This document shows, piece after piece, positions 24,701-31,885 of a DNA stretch of 38,152 nt (the first letter of the stretch is position 1; every line of letters begins with the position of its first letter). Below the pieces are notes generated by a model that worked only from the letters and a program-made list of their open reading frames with translations, searched no databases and was not told the DNA's origin. Position numbers and translations under genes: made by a program. Origin of the DNA: Fontibacillus panacisegetis (lineage in GTDB: Bacteria; Bacillota; Bacilli; Paenibacillales; Paenibacillaceae); NCBI RefSeq assembly GCF_900102215.1, contig NZ_FNBG01000039.1, positions 1 through 38,152 of the forward strand, written 5' to 3'.

Positions 24701-26037
24701 CCATAAGCATAATCTTTTCTCGCTTTGAGAAGCGGATCAAGCTGTGCTTTCTTCGAAGCGATATTATTGTTAGGAATACCATAATAATCGCCGTAGAATA
24801 CGGAAGGATAACCTTCTTGACGAGTCAAAATGTAAGCGTATGCAAGTGGTTTGAACCAATCACGCACCCATGATTCAAGTGACTGCCCAGGTTGAGTATC
24901 ATGATTGTCAACAAAAGTTACCGCATTTACCGGTCTCGATTTGACCAAAGTATTGTCCGCAAGAGTACGCATATCGTATCCGCCACTACCATTTGAAGCA
25001 GCTTGGAAACGATAGTGCAGAGGAACATCGAATGCTGATACGGAATTGTTAAGTGCATCCAGGTATCCTGTTAGCTTGCCTAAGTTCCCTGACCAATATT
25101 CAGCCACAGTGAACAATTCTTTTCCTGTCTTAGCGCGTGCATTAGCTACAAAATCCTTCATGTAACTGGCTTTTACGTGTTTCGCCGTATCCAGACGATA
25201 GCCGTCAAGGTTTAAGGTATTAACATACCATACACCCCAGTTTTTAATCTCATTTGCAACATCGCCATTATCAAAGTCTATGTTTTCGCCCATGAGATAG
25301 TCATAGTTACCCTTCTCATCATCTACTTCAGATTCCCAGCTTTTACCCGAGAATTTATAGACCGTATCTTTTTTCTTTGCATTCTCATCCCAGCTTGTAC
25401 CATCGAAATGCTGCCATCTATACTTAAAAGATGAATACTTATTATTTCTGCCATCAAAATTATATTGAGTCCAAGCCTTGATATTGTATTGGCCTGTTGT
25501 TTCCTGGTTCCGATTATCACGGTTTACTTCTACTGCGCTACCCGTTTCTAGCCCATCAGCACCCATTCTATGTCCAATAACAACATCTCCATATACCTGG
25601 ATATTATTGTTATGCAGTGAATTAATAGCTGCCTGGAGCTGATCTTTTGTACCGTACTTTGTACGCACTTCGCCTTTTTGTTTAAATTCACCCAAATCAT
25701 ATAGATCATAAACGCCATAACCAACATCATTAATGCCCGAGTTACCTTTATATGCTGGTGGAATCCATACTGAAGTAATACCAACATTACTCAAATTCGC
25801 TGCCTCTGAATTCAGCTTATCCCAATGTGTCCCATTGTTCGGCATATACCATTCGAAATATTGCATCATGGTACCGTTTATCGGTACTGCAGCCGCTGTC
25901 TCAACAGCCGGAGAAGCAGTGTTTTCAGCTGCCTCAGCAGTTGGGATGACAGGTGCCACATATATCGAAGTAAAAATTAAGATCGTACTTAACCATAACG
26001 ATAAAGCTTTAAAGGATCTCCTAAACCTCTTAACCAC
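18709..26037 (-). CDS. giant secreted multidomain amylase with two GH13 catalytic domains
   Basis: A 2442-residue exoenzyme degrading starch. Signal peptide cleaves near AEA-A (36). Order: GH13_5-like liquefying alpha-amylase (~52-530; Asp283 in GYRLDTAKH, Glu313 in VAEYW, Asp380 in VDNHD); FN3 (541-627); CBM26-like (632-727); FN3 (731-818); FN3 (826-912); MalS/GH13_19-like amylase (~921-1467; Asp1204 in FRADTAKH, Glu1249 in TAEVFGH, Asp1308 in SSHDT); chitobiase-C-like Ig domain (1474-1556); CBM26-like (1561-1652); FN3 (1657-1746); two CBM25-like (1753-1843, 1851-1940); two FN3 (1953-2046, 2053-2140); C-terminal domain (~2150-2442) resembling CBM9/DOMON-type binding modules. Both catalytic triads are complete. 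GTG start at 26037 follows GAGGAGGAA. No sortase or S-layer anchor is seen, so it should be free or bound to starch. Four cre-like sites lie upstream. Confidence 0.93.
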   Translation of the reverse strand: MVKRFRRSFKALSLWLSTILIFTSIYVAPVIPTAEAAENTASPAVETAAAVPINGTMMQYFEWYMPNNGTHWDKLNSEAANLSNVGITSVWIPPAYKGNSGINDVGYGVYDLYDLGEFKQKGEVRTKYGTKDQLQAAINSLHNNNIQVYGDVVIGHRMGADGLETGSAVEVNRDNRNQETTGQYNIKAWTQYNFDGRNNKYSSFKYRWQHFDGTSWDENAKKKDTVYKFSGKSWESEVDDEKGNYDYLMGENIDFDNGDVANEIKNWGVWYVNTLNLDGYRLDTAKHVKASYMKDFVANARAKTGKELFTVAEYWSGNLGKLTGYLDALNNSVSAFDVPLHYRFQAASNGSGGYDMRTLADNTLVKSRPVNAVTFVDNHDTQPGQSLESWVRDWFKPLAYAYILTRQEGYPSVFYGDYYGIPNNNIASKKAQLDPLLKARKDYAYGTQRDYIDHQDIIGWTREGLAAKPNSGLATLISDGSGGSKTMYVGTQHAGETWYDITGNRSETVTINSSGNGDFKVNGGSVSVWVKKSSSTTDNPPTTPTNLVGTVTTTPSVNLTWTASTDDKGVKSYEVYRDGTQIGTTTTTSSYTDTNVTKGSTYSYTVIAVDTANQKSAASVAVSVKVTDVVVSGLTIHFKKPSNWSTPLLYYYETSPKVTEPTWANAPAMVAESNGYYKYTIQNTSSAKLIFRDASGNQYPAQNQAGVQRNAEGWYDATSSTWYNTDPNGVDTPPTTPTNLNGTVTSTPSVKLTWTASTDDKGIKSYEVYRDGTQIGTTTTTSYTDTNVTKGSTYSYTVIAVDTANQKSTASVALSVKVDSGTGEDTPPTTPTNLVGTATSIPSVKLTWTASTDDKGIKAYEVYKNGTIVGTVTTTSYTDTAVTKGSTYSYTVVAVDTADQKSAASAAVNVKVDEDQPVQPSTFSWDNANVYFVLTDRFKDGDSSNNNSYGRPTTDATGKNIGTFHGGDLKGLTQKLNDGYFTDLGTNAIWISAPYEQIHGFVGGGDGGDFAHYGYHGYYALDYTTMDKNMGTIEDMRTFVDTAHSKGIRVILDVILNHPGYATMKDMEDYNFGSKSISSSWTPGNGQTWHGYHDSMNYTNASAWTNWWGNWIRAGISGYEQCGGNDLTQCVGSLPDFRTNVSTSMAVPTFLKTKWSKESTGYDQWILPSAKNLRQDLNIAPVDYVSKWLTAWVEEFGIDGFRADTAKHVELDHWKELKVDTSAALQKWRQNNPTKPGANWTDNFWMTAEVFGHGLGKSEYFNYGFDSVINFDFQKSNINDMEGTFSRYASSINTDPNFNMLSYISSHDTALFDRGQLIQAGTTLLLLPGGVQTFYGDETARPFGATGSDKDQGTRSSMNWNNVNQSVLSHWQKVGQFRNNHIAVGAGSHAKIGDSPYTFSRTYSKNGVEDKVVVAVGATGSANVNVSSVFPDGTKVRDAYTGNEAVVSGGVATFTAGTNGLILIEQTGESNLPAISASPAGGSFKTDTLKITLHLKKAASGKYTLDGSDPQNGTTFTEGTEITIGADMEYKDTLTLRVYAANDEGVTSSQYKYTKKDPNAGLTIYFKKPSAWATPLLYYYETSPKVTEPTWATAPAMVKGAGEWYSYKIDGVDSATIIFRDSTGKQDPGQSKPGFTRTADGWYSNGTWYDQNPEEDDLIKPTVPSGLKSSGVTDTTVTLSWTASTDNVGVAAYDIYRGNVKVGSSAATTYTDTGLTASTTYSYSVKARDAANNVSDASNVIDVKTADPGTGGNKVTIYYKQGYTTPYIHYRPEGGAWTTAPGKAMEASEVAGYSKITIDIGSATRLEAAFNNGSGTWDSNNQKNYLFNVGTWTYNGNGVIVQGAPDPGAVNMVTVYYKQGYTTPYIHYRPEGGTWTTAPGKAMEASEVAGYNKITVNIGSAARLEAAFNNGSGTWDSNGQKNYFFNVGNNTYIPSTNGGAGEVKLGQKPGDSAAPTTPSNLAATADTTAKVIKLIWTASTDDVGVTGYEITRTDVATNNAVKFSSTSTSYTDSAVTVGTTYKYKVRAFDAAGNFSGYSTEVSGIVPNSGNDDTEAPSVPTGVVATPAAKVVSLTWDASTDNVGVTGYEIYRDSVQVGTSLTTSYTDTGLTAETTYSYTVKAYDLANNISAESSPITTTTLPDVIVQPGGDKPYSTNPTLGKRVSTPISIDGVNSGEWADDMLIAIDMAGDDPRNLGDNWSLHESPMDLSHLWAAWDNEYLYLAWQYVDVTDIIDPANAGSAGGTPIRSMDMPQVIAIDTIAGDGASVDMWKKNGNQPIWGGIDLPDYQFNIASNMFHSGYISKAINGLFPVDDGGINYKTGAAAGITVKFAKGSGYNTLWGVKDADDVNDPAKLVEFLSLGHDVNRDTFYEARIPLSALGNPDLENVGIGIMLHQGEFSPMDTLPNDPTTLDTIGVSESNSPLEWADIDLLTAPFARIGQHR

Positions 26038-26060
26038 GAATCAATTCCTCCTCTATAAAA

Positions 26061-26227
26061 TTTAAGTGCTTTCAAATGATAAACAAAAAAATGCAAACGC
26101 TTTAAATTTGTGCAATCGTTTGAATAAACTGTGCAGCTAGTGGCTTGCATATAGCAAACTTCCTAATCACCTCCAGCAAAAATAGTAATACATCTCCTCA
26201 AATCTACATGAATTGAAAGTGCTTACA
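26061..26227. promoter_or_regulatory. four cre-like (CcpA) sites upstream of the amylase
   Basis: Against TGWAANCGNTNWCA I count: TTTAAGTGCTTTCA (26061-26074, 12/14), TGCAAACGCTTTAA (26092-26105, 12/14), TGCAATCGTTTGAA (26111-26124, 11/14), TGAAAGTGCTTACA (26214-26227, 13/14). Such clusters fit catabolite repression; some may instead be operators of another LacI-type regulator. The rest of the 26038-26425 gap is AT-rich, with no gene seen. Confidence 0.65.
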
Positions 26228-26425
26228 ATAATCATGATGCTATAAATGTTTAATTTTGGGAGTTGATAACTGGATTTTATCAGAAATTGTTCTATTTTTA
26301 TAGATAATTTTTACGATTTTGTCATCTTTTTAGAAAAATTAGGCATAAAGTCCCTCTGTTTAAATTCGTCCTCAATTGTAAATAGTAATTTATAAGTAAA
26401 AATATTTAACCATGAGGTGAGTTCA

Positions 26426-26689
26426 ATGGGTTTTTTATGGTCTTTAATTATTGGCGGTGTAATTGGATGGCTTGCAGGAATGGTTATGGGTAAGGATGTA
26501 CCTGGCGGCATTATCGGGAACATCATAGCAGGTTTTATCGGGGCTTGGCTTGGTAGTCTCATTCTTGGCAATTGGGGACCAGTCATAGGTAATTTTTACT
26601 TTATCCCTGCTCTGATTGGTGCTGTTGTTCTCGTCTTTATTGTAAGTCTGATTATGGGGTCGATGCGACGCAATCGCAATCGTTCTTAA
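26426..26689 (+). CDS. GlsB/YeaQ/YmgE family stress-response membrane protein
   Basis: An 87-residue protein made of three hydrophobic helices separated by Gly-rich turns: LIIGGVIGWLAGMVMG, GGIIGNIIAGFIGAWLGSLILG and IPALIGAVVLVFIVSLIMG, ending in a basic RRNRNR tail. This is the 'transglycosylase-associated' family, commonly linked to envelope stress, although the molecular role is unknown. GAGGTGA at 26414-26420 places the start at ATG 26426; the GTG at 26417 lies inside the RBS. A MITE-like element begins 6 bases after the stop. It stands alone between divergent large genes. Confidence 0.88.
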   Translation: MGFLWSLIIGGVIGWLAGMVMGKDVPGGIIGNIIAGFIGAWLGSLILGNWGPVIGNFYFIPALIGAVVLVFIVSLIMGSMRRNRNRS

Positions 26690-26694
26690 GAATT

Positions 26695-27100
26695 AAGGAG
26701 CTGTCCCAAAAGTTATCTAAGATAACTTTGAGGGACGCTTCTTGTTTAGCAGTGTAAAGGCAAGATATCAGGAAAAGGATGCAAAAATACAGTTTTTTAT
26801 AAGTAGTCTTGAAAGGATGAACAAATGCCTGCAAAAATGCAGGAATATGGTTCAGAATAGACTAGTTTGAAGAGAATCCTTAGAGAAAACCTGTACATTT
26901 GCAGCAATTCAGGTCATTTAGAGGCTTTACATGACCAAAACCTGCACATTTGCAGGAATTTCAGGAATTCCGCAGCATGACACTATTACACTTGAGATAC
27001 GGTCATAGAATGTGTGGGAGGATCAAGCGGTGCAGGGATCATCTTCCTTGCACCGCTATTTCTAGTTTTAACAGTAACCCTACTTTTGGGACAGCCCCTT
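26695..27100 (+). mobile_element. complete MITE-like element, 406 bp
   Basis: Bounded by 19-bp terminal inverted repeats AAGGAGCTGTCCCAAAAGT (26695-26713) and its complement at 27082-27100, with one mismatch. It encodes nothing convincing. Inside are four CCTGCA...TGCAGG-type palindromes (26777-26956) and a terminator-like hairpin AGCGGTGCA/TGCACCGCT (27026-27057). The left half is nearly identical to the inverted copy at 1-206. The ends resemble IS1182-type transposase termini, so mobilisation in trans is likely. I could not define a clear target-site duplication. Confidence 0.8.
26777..26956. repeat. array of four CCTGCAAAAATGCAGG-type palindromes inside the MITE-like element
   Basis: Units start at 26777 (GATGCAAAAATACAGT), 26828 (CCTGCAAAAATGCAGG, perfect), 26890 (CCTGTACATTTGCAG) and 26941 (CCTGCACATTTGCAGG), giving steps of 51, 62 and 51 bp. 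The same motif and steps recur at 37631-37806, where no terminal inverted repeats are present. Confidence 0.75.
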
Positions 27101-27114
27101 GTATATGACAAACA

Positions 27115-28707
27115 CTATACTCCTTCTTCACGATATTCAGACGGGGTCATGCCAGTTAACTTCTTAAATACCTGAGTGAAATATCTGGGGTCTTGATAGC
27201 CTACAAGCGGAGCTATTTGATATACTTTGACCGGGCTATTCTTGAGAATATATTTTGCCTTATCGATTCGACATTGTGTTAGGTATTCAAGAAAAGTGTA
27301 TCCTGACACCTGCTTGAATAAAGTACAAAAATGGCTAATACTTAAATCGGCAATTTCCGCAACTTCTTCAATGCTGAGGTCTTTATGGTAATTTCCTGCG
27401 ATGTACTCTTTGCTTTTGGCTATTACACTCTGTATATTCTCTTTGGATTGATTAGAACTAGACTCTTTGATCCACTTATCAAAATTAACCTTCAAAACGC
27501 TGATCATCTCATTAAGCGACCCCAAGGAATGCAGCTCCTGTAACAATCCCTCTAACGACCATTCCGGCAACAGGTTCATAATCTCAAATTGTCGATAAAG
27601 CACCACCGTTAGTTCTACAATCACACGCTCAGCGACTTCCTTTGTCATAGCTTGATTTTCAATGTGGACTTTAGTCTCATCAAGTAATGACATTAATCGA
27701 CTGTTATTTAACGTGCGAATACTTTCAAGCATTAAATATTCCAGCTGCTTCGGATACTTGACTTCCCGATCTGGGACGTTCTGGGGTTTTTCATCCAAGA
27801 AAACACCTTCTTGATCAGTGTAAAATCTCTGATACAGCGCTTTTGCAGCACTTTGATAAGCTCCTCGGAGTTGTTCTATTCCTGCAACAGTCTGACTAAA
27901 TCCTATGGAACAAGTTAACTTCGTATTATGCTTGATTAGACTAATAATATCTTTTCCAATATCCTCTTTATGGCCACTACGCGCACTAGGGAACAGCAAA
28001 ACCCACTCACCGTTGTGGAATGGAAACACAGTAAGCGCGCCATGGCTAATGGACCACTCGCTAAGGATATTACGTATGGCGAATAACCACAGCTTCTTAT
28101 CCTCTGAACTCCACTTTTCATTTAATTTCATATAGCGATCTAGCTGAAGGACAGCCATGAAATAATCCTCCTGAAGCTCACTATTCTCCAGCCAGCGCAT
28201 ATGCTGCATAGGACTTTGGCTCTGGTTGCCCTCAATGATTTCTGCAAACATTCTTTCTCTGGCCAGGACAGAGAGCAGCTGTACGGAATGAAGTAATTTA
28301 TCATTCTCCATCTGTTTCTCCAGATTTTTCTTGGCGCGCCGCAGCATCTCAACTAATTCATCATGGTCGATTGGCTTCAGTAAATAATCAAATGCTCCTT
28401 CTCTAAGAGCTTCTCTCGCATATTCAAACTCACCATAGCCACTAATAATAATAAATAATCTTTTTGTGTTTTCGGCCATTACTTCCTTCATAAGTGTAAT
28501 TCCGTCAATACCAGGCATACGAATATCACTTATGATCATATGCGGTGAGAGCTCTCGAACGAGTTTAAGCGCTTCCTCGCCGTTTTTGGCTTCACCAACA
28601 ATTTCCAGGTTCAGCTCATCCCAGGGAATTGCGACCTTTAAGCTGCGCAGAATGAGCGGCTCATCATCAGCCAGAATCACTCTGTACTTTTCCTCCTTAA
28701 CCTCCAT
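27115..28707 (-). CDS. YesN-type response regulator with AraC DNA-binding domain
   Basis: Cytoplasmic regulator of 530 residues. The receiver domain (1-120) has acidic residues DDE (14-16), the phospho-acceptor Asp61 in IISDIRMPGIDG and Lys in LLKPID. A long middle region (about 130-410) links to two AraC-type helix-turn-helices (about 425-528; SIEEVAEIADLSISHFCTLFKQVSG and VYQIAPLVGYQDPRYFTQVFKKLTGMTPSEYR). It is the partner of the YesM kinase at 30082-31806 and the last gene of the kinase-SBP-regulator unit, 17 bases after the SBP gene. Expected targets are the adjacent ABC importer and perhaps the amylase. A MITE-like element lies 14 bases after its stop. Confidence 0.93.
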   Translation of the reverse strand: MEVKEEKYRVILADDEPLILRSLKVAIPWDELNLEIVGEAKNGEEALKLVRELSPHMIISDIRMPGIDGITLMKEVMAENTKRLFIIISGYGEFEYAREALREGAFDYLLKPIDHDELVEMLRRAKKNLEKQMENDKLLHSVQLLSVLARERMFAEIIEGNQSQSPMQHMRWLENSELQEDYFMAVLQLDRYMKLNEKWSSEDKKLWLFAIRNILSEWSISHGALTVFPFHNGEWVLLFPSARSGHKEDIGKDIISLIKHNTKLTCSIGFSQTVAGIEQLRGAYQSAAKALYQRFYTDQEGVFLDEKPQNVPDREVKYPKQLEYLMLESIRTLNNSRLMSLLDETKVHIENQAMTKEVAERVIVELTVVLYRQFEIMNLLPEWSLEGLLQELHSLGSLNEMISVLKVNFDKWIKESSSNQSKENIQSVIAKSKEYIAGNYHKDLSIEEVAEIADLSISHFCTLFKQVSGYTFLEYLTQCRIDKAKYILKNSPVKVYQIAPLVGYQDPRYFTQVFKKLTGMTPSEYREEGV

Positions 28708-28724
28708 ACAGACACCTCCAAAAA

Positions 28725-30068
28725 TTAATTTGGCAAGGAGCTATTTCTTTGCTTCCAATATTGCTGTGATGTATCCTGAATCTGATTAAGCGCTGCATCA
28801 GGTGCTATGGTACCGCTTAACATTTCTTCAATCACTTTCAAGAATGTCTTCGTAACCTCTGGAGACAATACATTGTCATACGCTACAAAGCTATCATCAC
28901 TCTGCTCCATCAATTTGACTACTTGCGCAAAAACTGGTCCCGTCTTCTCATAATCGAAGGATATCTTCATCGAAGGGATTCGAAGTCCCTCATATACAAT
29001 CCTACTCTGAACCTCCTCGGTATAAAACGCTTGCATTAATTCTAGAGCTGCCTCACGTTTGGTCTCATCCAAATTGGATGACAGCCCGATCCCGATCGTG
29101 TAACCTCCAGCAATAGAATCTTGTCCCCCAGGCACTAAGGCGGGAAATGGAATTACACCTACTTCATTCTGAAAATCGGTCGAACCACCATGATGGAACA
29201 GATTAATGTCCCAGTTTCCGTTAAGATACATCCCGGCTTTCCCTTGTGTAAACAGTCGGATCGCCTCTTCTGTGGACAAATCATTTGCCGGAGAGCTGAA
29301 TGCATTTTCGTCGGACCAGCTTTTAAACTTAATCATCGCTTCTAAATAAGGGGAGTTATTAAAATTTCCCGCTCCTTCACCCTGTGTCAGCTCCTTAATA
29401 AGCTCAGGCCCTGCATAACGATCCATTAAATAATGAGCATAAATCGCTGCTGGCCAACGCTCCTCATTACCTAGAGCAAAAGGAATATATCCATTTTTCT
29501 GTAGAGTCTTGATTACCCAATCCAGTTCAGCAATTGACTTAGGTGGCTCAATGCCAAGGTTATTAAATATTGTTTTGTTATAATATAAAGGCTCTGCGTG
29601 CCCTTCAATCGGCAACCCATAAATATGCTGATCGAATGTCCATAGCTGAAGATCCTGAAACTGATCTTCAAGTTCATTAGCTTGCACAAATTCTGTTAAA
29701 TCCATCAAACGATTGGATCTGACATAAGGCTCTATTTCCGCTCCACCAAACAAAACGAACATATCCGGAGATGTTCCTGTCACCATTTCGCTCTTGAGCT
29801 TCCGTTCCCTATGATCGGTCTGATCCATACCTTCAAAGTTAACCTTGACGTTAGGATGAGATTTCTGAAATGACTCTACCACATCCTCAAAAATGTTCAG
29901 CATTTGCCTGTCATGCTCCTTGATCCAGAAATGCCGAAAGGTAAGTGTAATTTTCTCCGATTGCTTCTCCTCAATCGGTTCACTCCCGCTGATGCCGATG
30001 ACCAAAACCGAAATAGCAAGAACAAAGGCATACAGGACGATCCAACCCCAATTCATTAACCACTTCAC
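28725..30068 (-). CDS. membrane-anchored extracellular solute-binding protein (family 1), likely sensor accessory
   Basis: A 447-residue sugar-binding-type protein (SBP family 1). Typical features: KITLTFRHFW, VVESFQKSHPNVKVNFEGMD, TGTSPDMFVLFGG, LPIEGHAEPLYYNKTIF, and AVRLFTQGKAGMYLNGNWDI-like (here EEAIRLFTQGKAGMYLNGNW). The N-terminus is an uncleaved-looking helix (about residues 8-27) with no lipobox Cys, unlike the importer's SBP at 33792. It sits between YesM and YesN, with gaps of 13 and 17 bases. The likely role is binding sugar and presenting it to the kinase's extracellular domain, as in the known XylFII-LytS pairing; a transport role is less likely as no permease is attached to it. 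Confidence 0.88.
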   Translation of the reverse strand: MKWLMNWGWIVLYAFVLAISVLVIGISGSEPIEEKQSEKITLTFRHFWIKEHDRQMLNIFEDVVESFQKSHPNVKVNFEGMDQTDHRERKLKSEMVTGTSPDMFVLFGGAEIEPYVRSNRLMDLTEFVQANELEDQFQDLQLWTFDQHIYGLPIEGHAEPLYYNKTIFNNLGIEPPKSIAELDWVIKTLQKNGYIPFALGNEERWPAAIYAHYLMDRYAGPELIKELTQGEGAGNFNNSPYLEAMIKFKSWSDENAFSSPANDLSTEEAIRLFTQGKAGMYLNGNWDINLFHHGGSTDFQNEVGVIPFPALVPGGQDSIAGGYTIGIGLSSNLDETKREAALELMQAFYTEEVQSRIVYEGLRIPSMKISFDYEKTGPVFAQVVKLMEQSDDSFVAYDNVLSPEVTKTFLKVIEEMLSGTIAPDAALNQIQDTSQQYWKQRNSSLPN

Positions 30069-30081
30069 GGCTCTCTTCCCC

Positions 30082-31806
30082 CTAAGGTGTTATTTTTGGT
30101 ATTCGGATACGAATAATTGATCCAAATCCGGGAGAAGAACAAATCATTATGCCGTAATATCCGCCGAATCGGATGTTTAGCCGCTCATGGACATTTTTTA
30201 ATCCCACACCGTTTTCACGATATTTTTTCATGTTGCTTCTATCTTTACTCCACAGCTCTAATAGCGTATTTCCGTCAAATCCTGGTCCATTATCACTCAC
30301 ATCAATTATGATATCTCGATGATCATCATGAACTGTAATAGAAATAACTCCACTCTCTTCCATCGGTTCAATGGCATGATACAGAGCATTTTCTACGATA
30401 GGCTGAACGATTAGCTTTTGCGTCATGTAGTATCTCAAGGATTCCGGAATATCAATCTCATAGGAAAACTTATCTTCAAATCTGTATTTTTGAATATCCA
30501 TATAATGGCGTACATGCTCCAGCTCCATTGTAAGCGGAATCAACTCCTGATTTTCGCTAATGCTGATTCGAAGCAGCTTACCTAAGGACACTACCATCTT
30601 ACTGATGTCCTTGTTGCCCTGCAAAACAGCCATAGAATTAATGGATTCCAATGAATTATATATAAAATGAGGATTAATCTGTGCAACTAATGCTTGCAGC
30701 TCTACTTCTTTCTTCCGTGCTTGTTCTGTCTGCACCTGTTGGATCAATTCCGTGATTTGAGTACTCATTCGGTTAAAACCATCAATCAGCAGATCCGTCT
30801 CATCCTCGCTTTTTACCGACGAAGTTATAGGAACAAAAATCCCCTGCTGTACCCGCTTCATGCCGTTAACTGCGCTGATAATACTTAGCACCAATCTACG
30901 TACAAAATAACGGTCAAAAAGAAATGCTGATATCAGAGACATCAATACGAGAACGACCGCGATATTTCGGATGGATATGGATTCAGATGCAATCATCTTG
31001 CTTGGCGTAATCGCAACCAGATACCAATCCTTATTGTGTGAAGGCAAATAGGTAATTAACGATTTCTCACCCAGATATTTATCCGTATAATAACCCTTCC
31101 CGTTGTTCGTGTCCTCATCACTCAGAAAAGGAAAATCTGTTCTTTCTCCGATATGTATCCCGGATTTATCAAATACGATGTTTCCTTGCTTATTCACTAA
31201 TAAGATATCACCTTGCTTTAAGGTAACAGCATCCCAAAAAACCTGATCGAGAATATCCGGCTTCACATAAATGACTAATGCTCCTATATCCTCAAGTGAA
31301 TAATAGTCCTTAATAATGCGTGCTTGAATAAGTACAGGCTTCTCGGAATCAGATGATCCGTTCTCCCCGGGACCGCTCCAAATCGGACGTCCATCCGCTG
31401 CCTTCATCGCTTCAAACCAGCTTTGCCGACTCAGTTCCTCAGAAGACATAGAATCATTGTATTCATATAACAACTGGTCCTTGGAATAAATGCCGAAGGA
31501 TGTAATCATCGGGTGATTAATTAAATTGTTGATAACTTGTCTTTGTTCGTAGGTCACAACAAAATCTGGCTGCTTCAATATCTTCTGAATAACTGGCTGT
31601 GTTATCGCCGAATTTGAAGTCGTTGTCACTTCGCTAAGAGCAAATTTCAGCTTACGGTCCGTCTCCAACAGGGAGACCCAATAGAAATTGCTCGACTTTT
31701 TCTCCATTGTATTTGAGAAACTATAGTACGAAATGGAACCCATCAAAATTACGGGGATAAACACAAGAAGAATAATAGCCAGCAAGATTTTTCGACGGAG
31801 TTTCAT
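30082..31806 (-). CDS. YesM-type sensor histidine kinase
   Basis: A 574-residue membrane kinase. First helix at about 8-28, a large extracellular Cache-like sensor (about 35-270, with VLIQARIIKDYYSLEDIGALVIYV and KDWYLVAITPS), second helix about 279-299, HAMP (about 300-355), His_kinase domain with phospho-acceptor His380 in QINPHFIYNSLESI, then HATPase (N-box QPIVENALYHA around 468-478, DNGPGF 505-510, NGVGLKNVHERL). It forms a unit with the downstream membrane-anchored SBP and YesN regulator, and lies 79 bases after the permease gene of the ABC operon on the same strand. The ligand is probably an oligosaccharide, by context only. Confidence 0.93.
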   Translation of the reverse strand: MKLRRKILLAIILLVFIPVILMGSISYYSFSNTMEKKSSNFYWVSLLETDRKLKFALSEVTTTSNSAITQPVIQKILKQPDFVVTYEQRQVINNLINHPMITSFGIYSKDQLLYEYNDSMSSEELSRQSWFEAMKAADGRPIWSGPGENGSSDSEKPVLIQARIIKDYYSLEDIGALVIYVKPDILDQVFWDAVTLKQGDILLVNKQGNIVFDKSGIHIGERTDFPFLSDEDTNNGKGYYTDKYLGEKSLITYLPSHNKDWYLVAITPSKMIASESISIRNIAVVLVLMSLISAFLFDRYFVRRLVLSIISAVNGMKRVQQGIFVPITSSVKSEDETDLLIDGFNRMSTQITELIQQVQTEQARKKEVELQALVAQINPHFIYNSLESINSMAVLQGNKDISKMVVSLGKLLRISISENQELIPLTMELEHVRHYMDIQKYRFEDKFSYEIDIPESLRYYMTQKLIVQPIVENALYHAIEPMEESGVISITVHDDHRDIIIDVSDNGPGFDGNTLLELWSKDRSNMKKYRENGVGLKNVHERLNIRFGGYYGIMICSSPGFGSIIRIRIPKITP

Positions 31807-31885
31807 GCCCTTTCCTCCCCCTTATCTCCTACTTCTATTATTCTTCACTATGACTCCATATCCTTGCTACATAAACCTTCAAATA

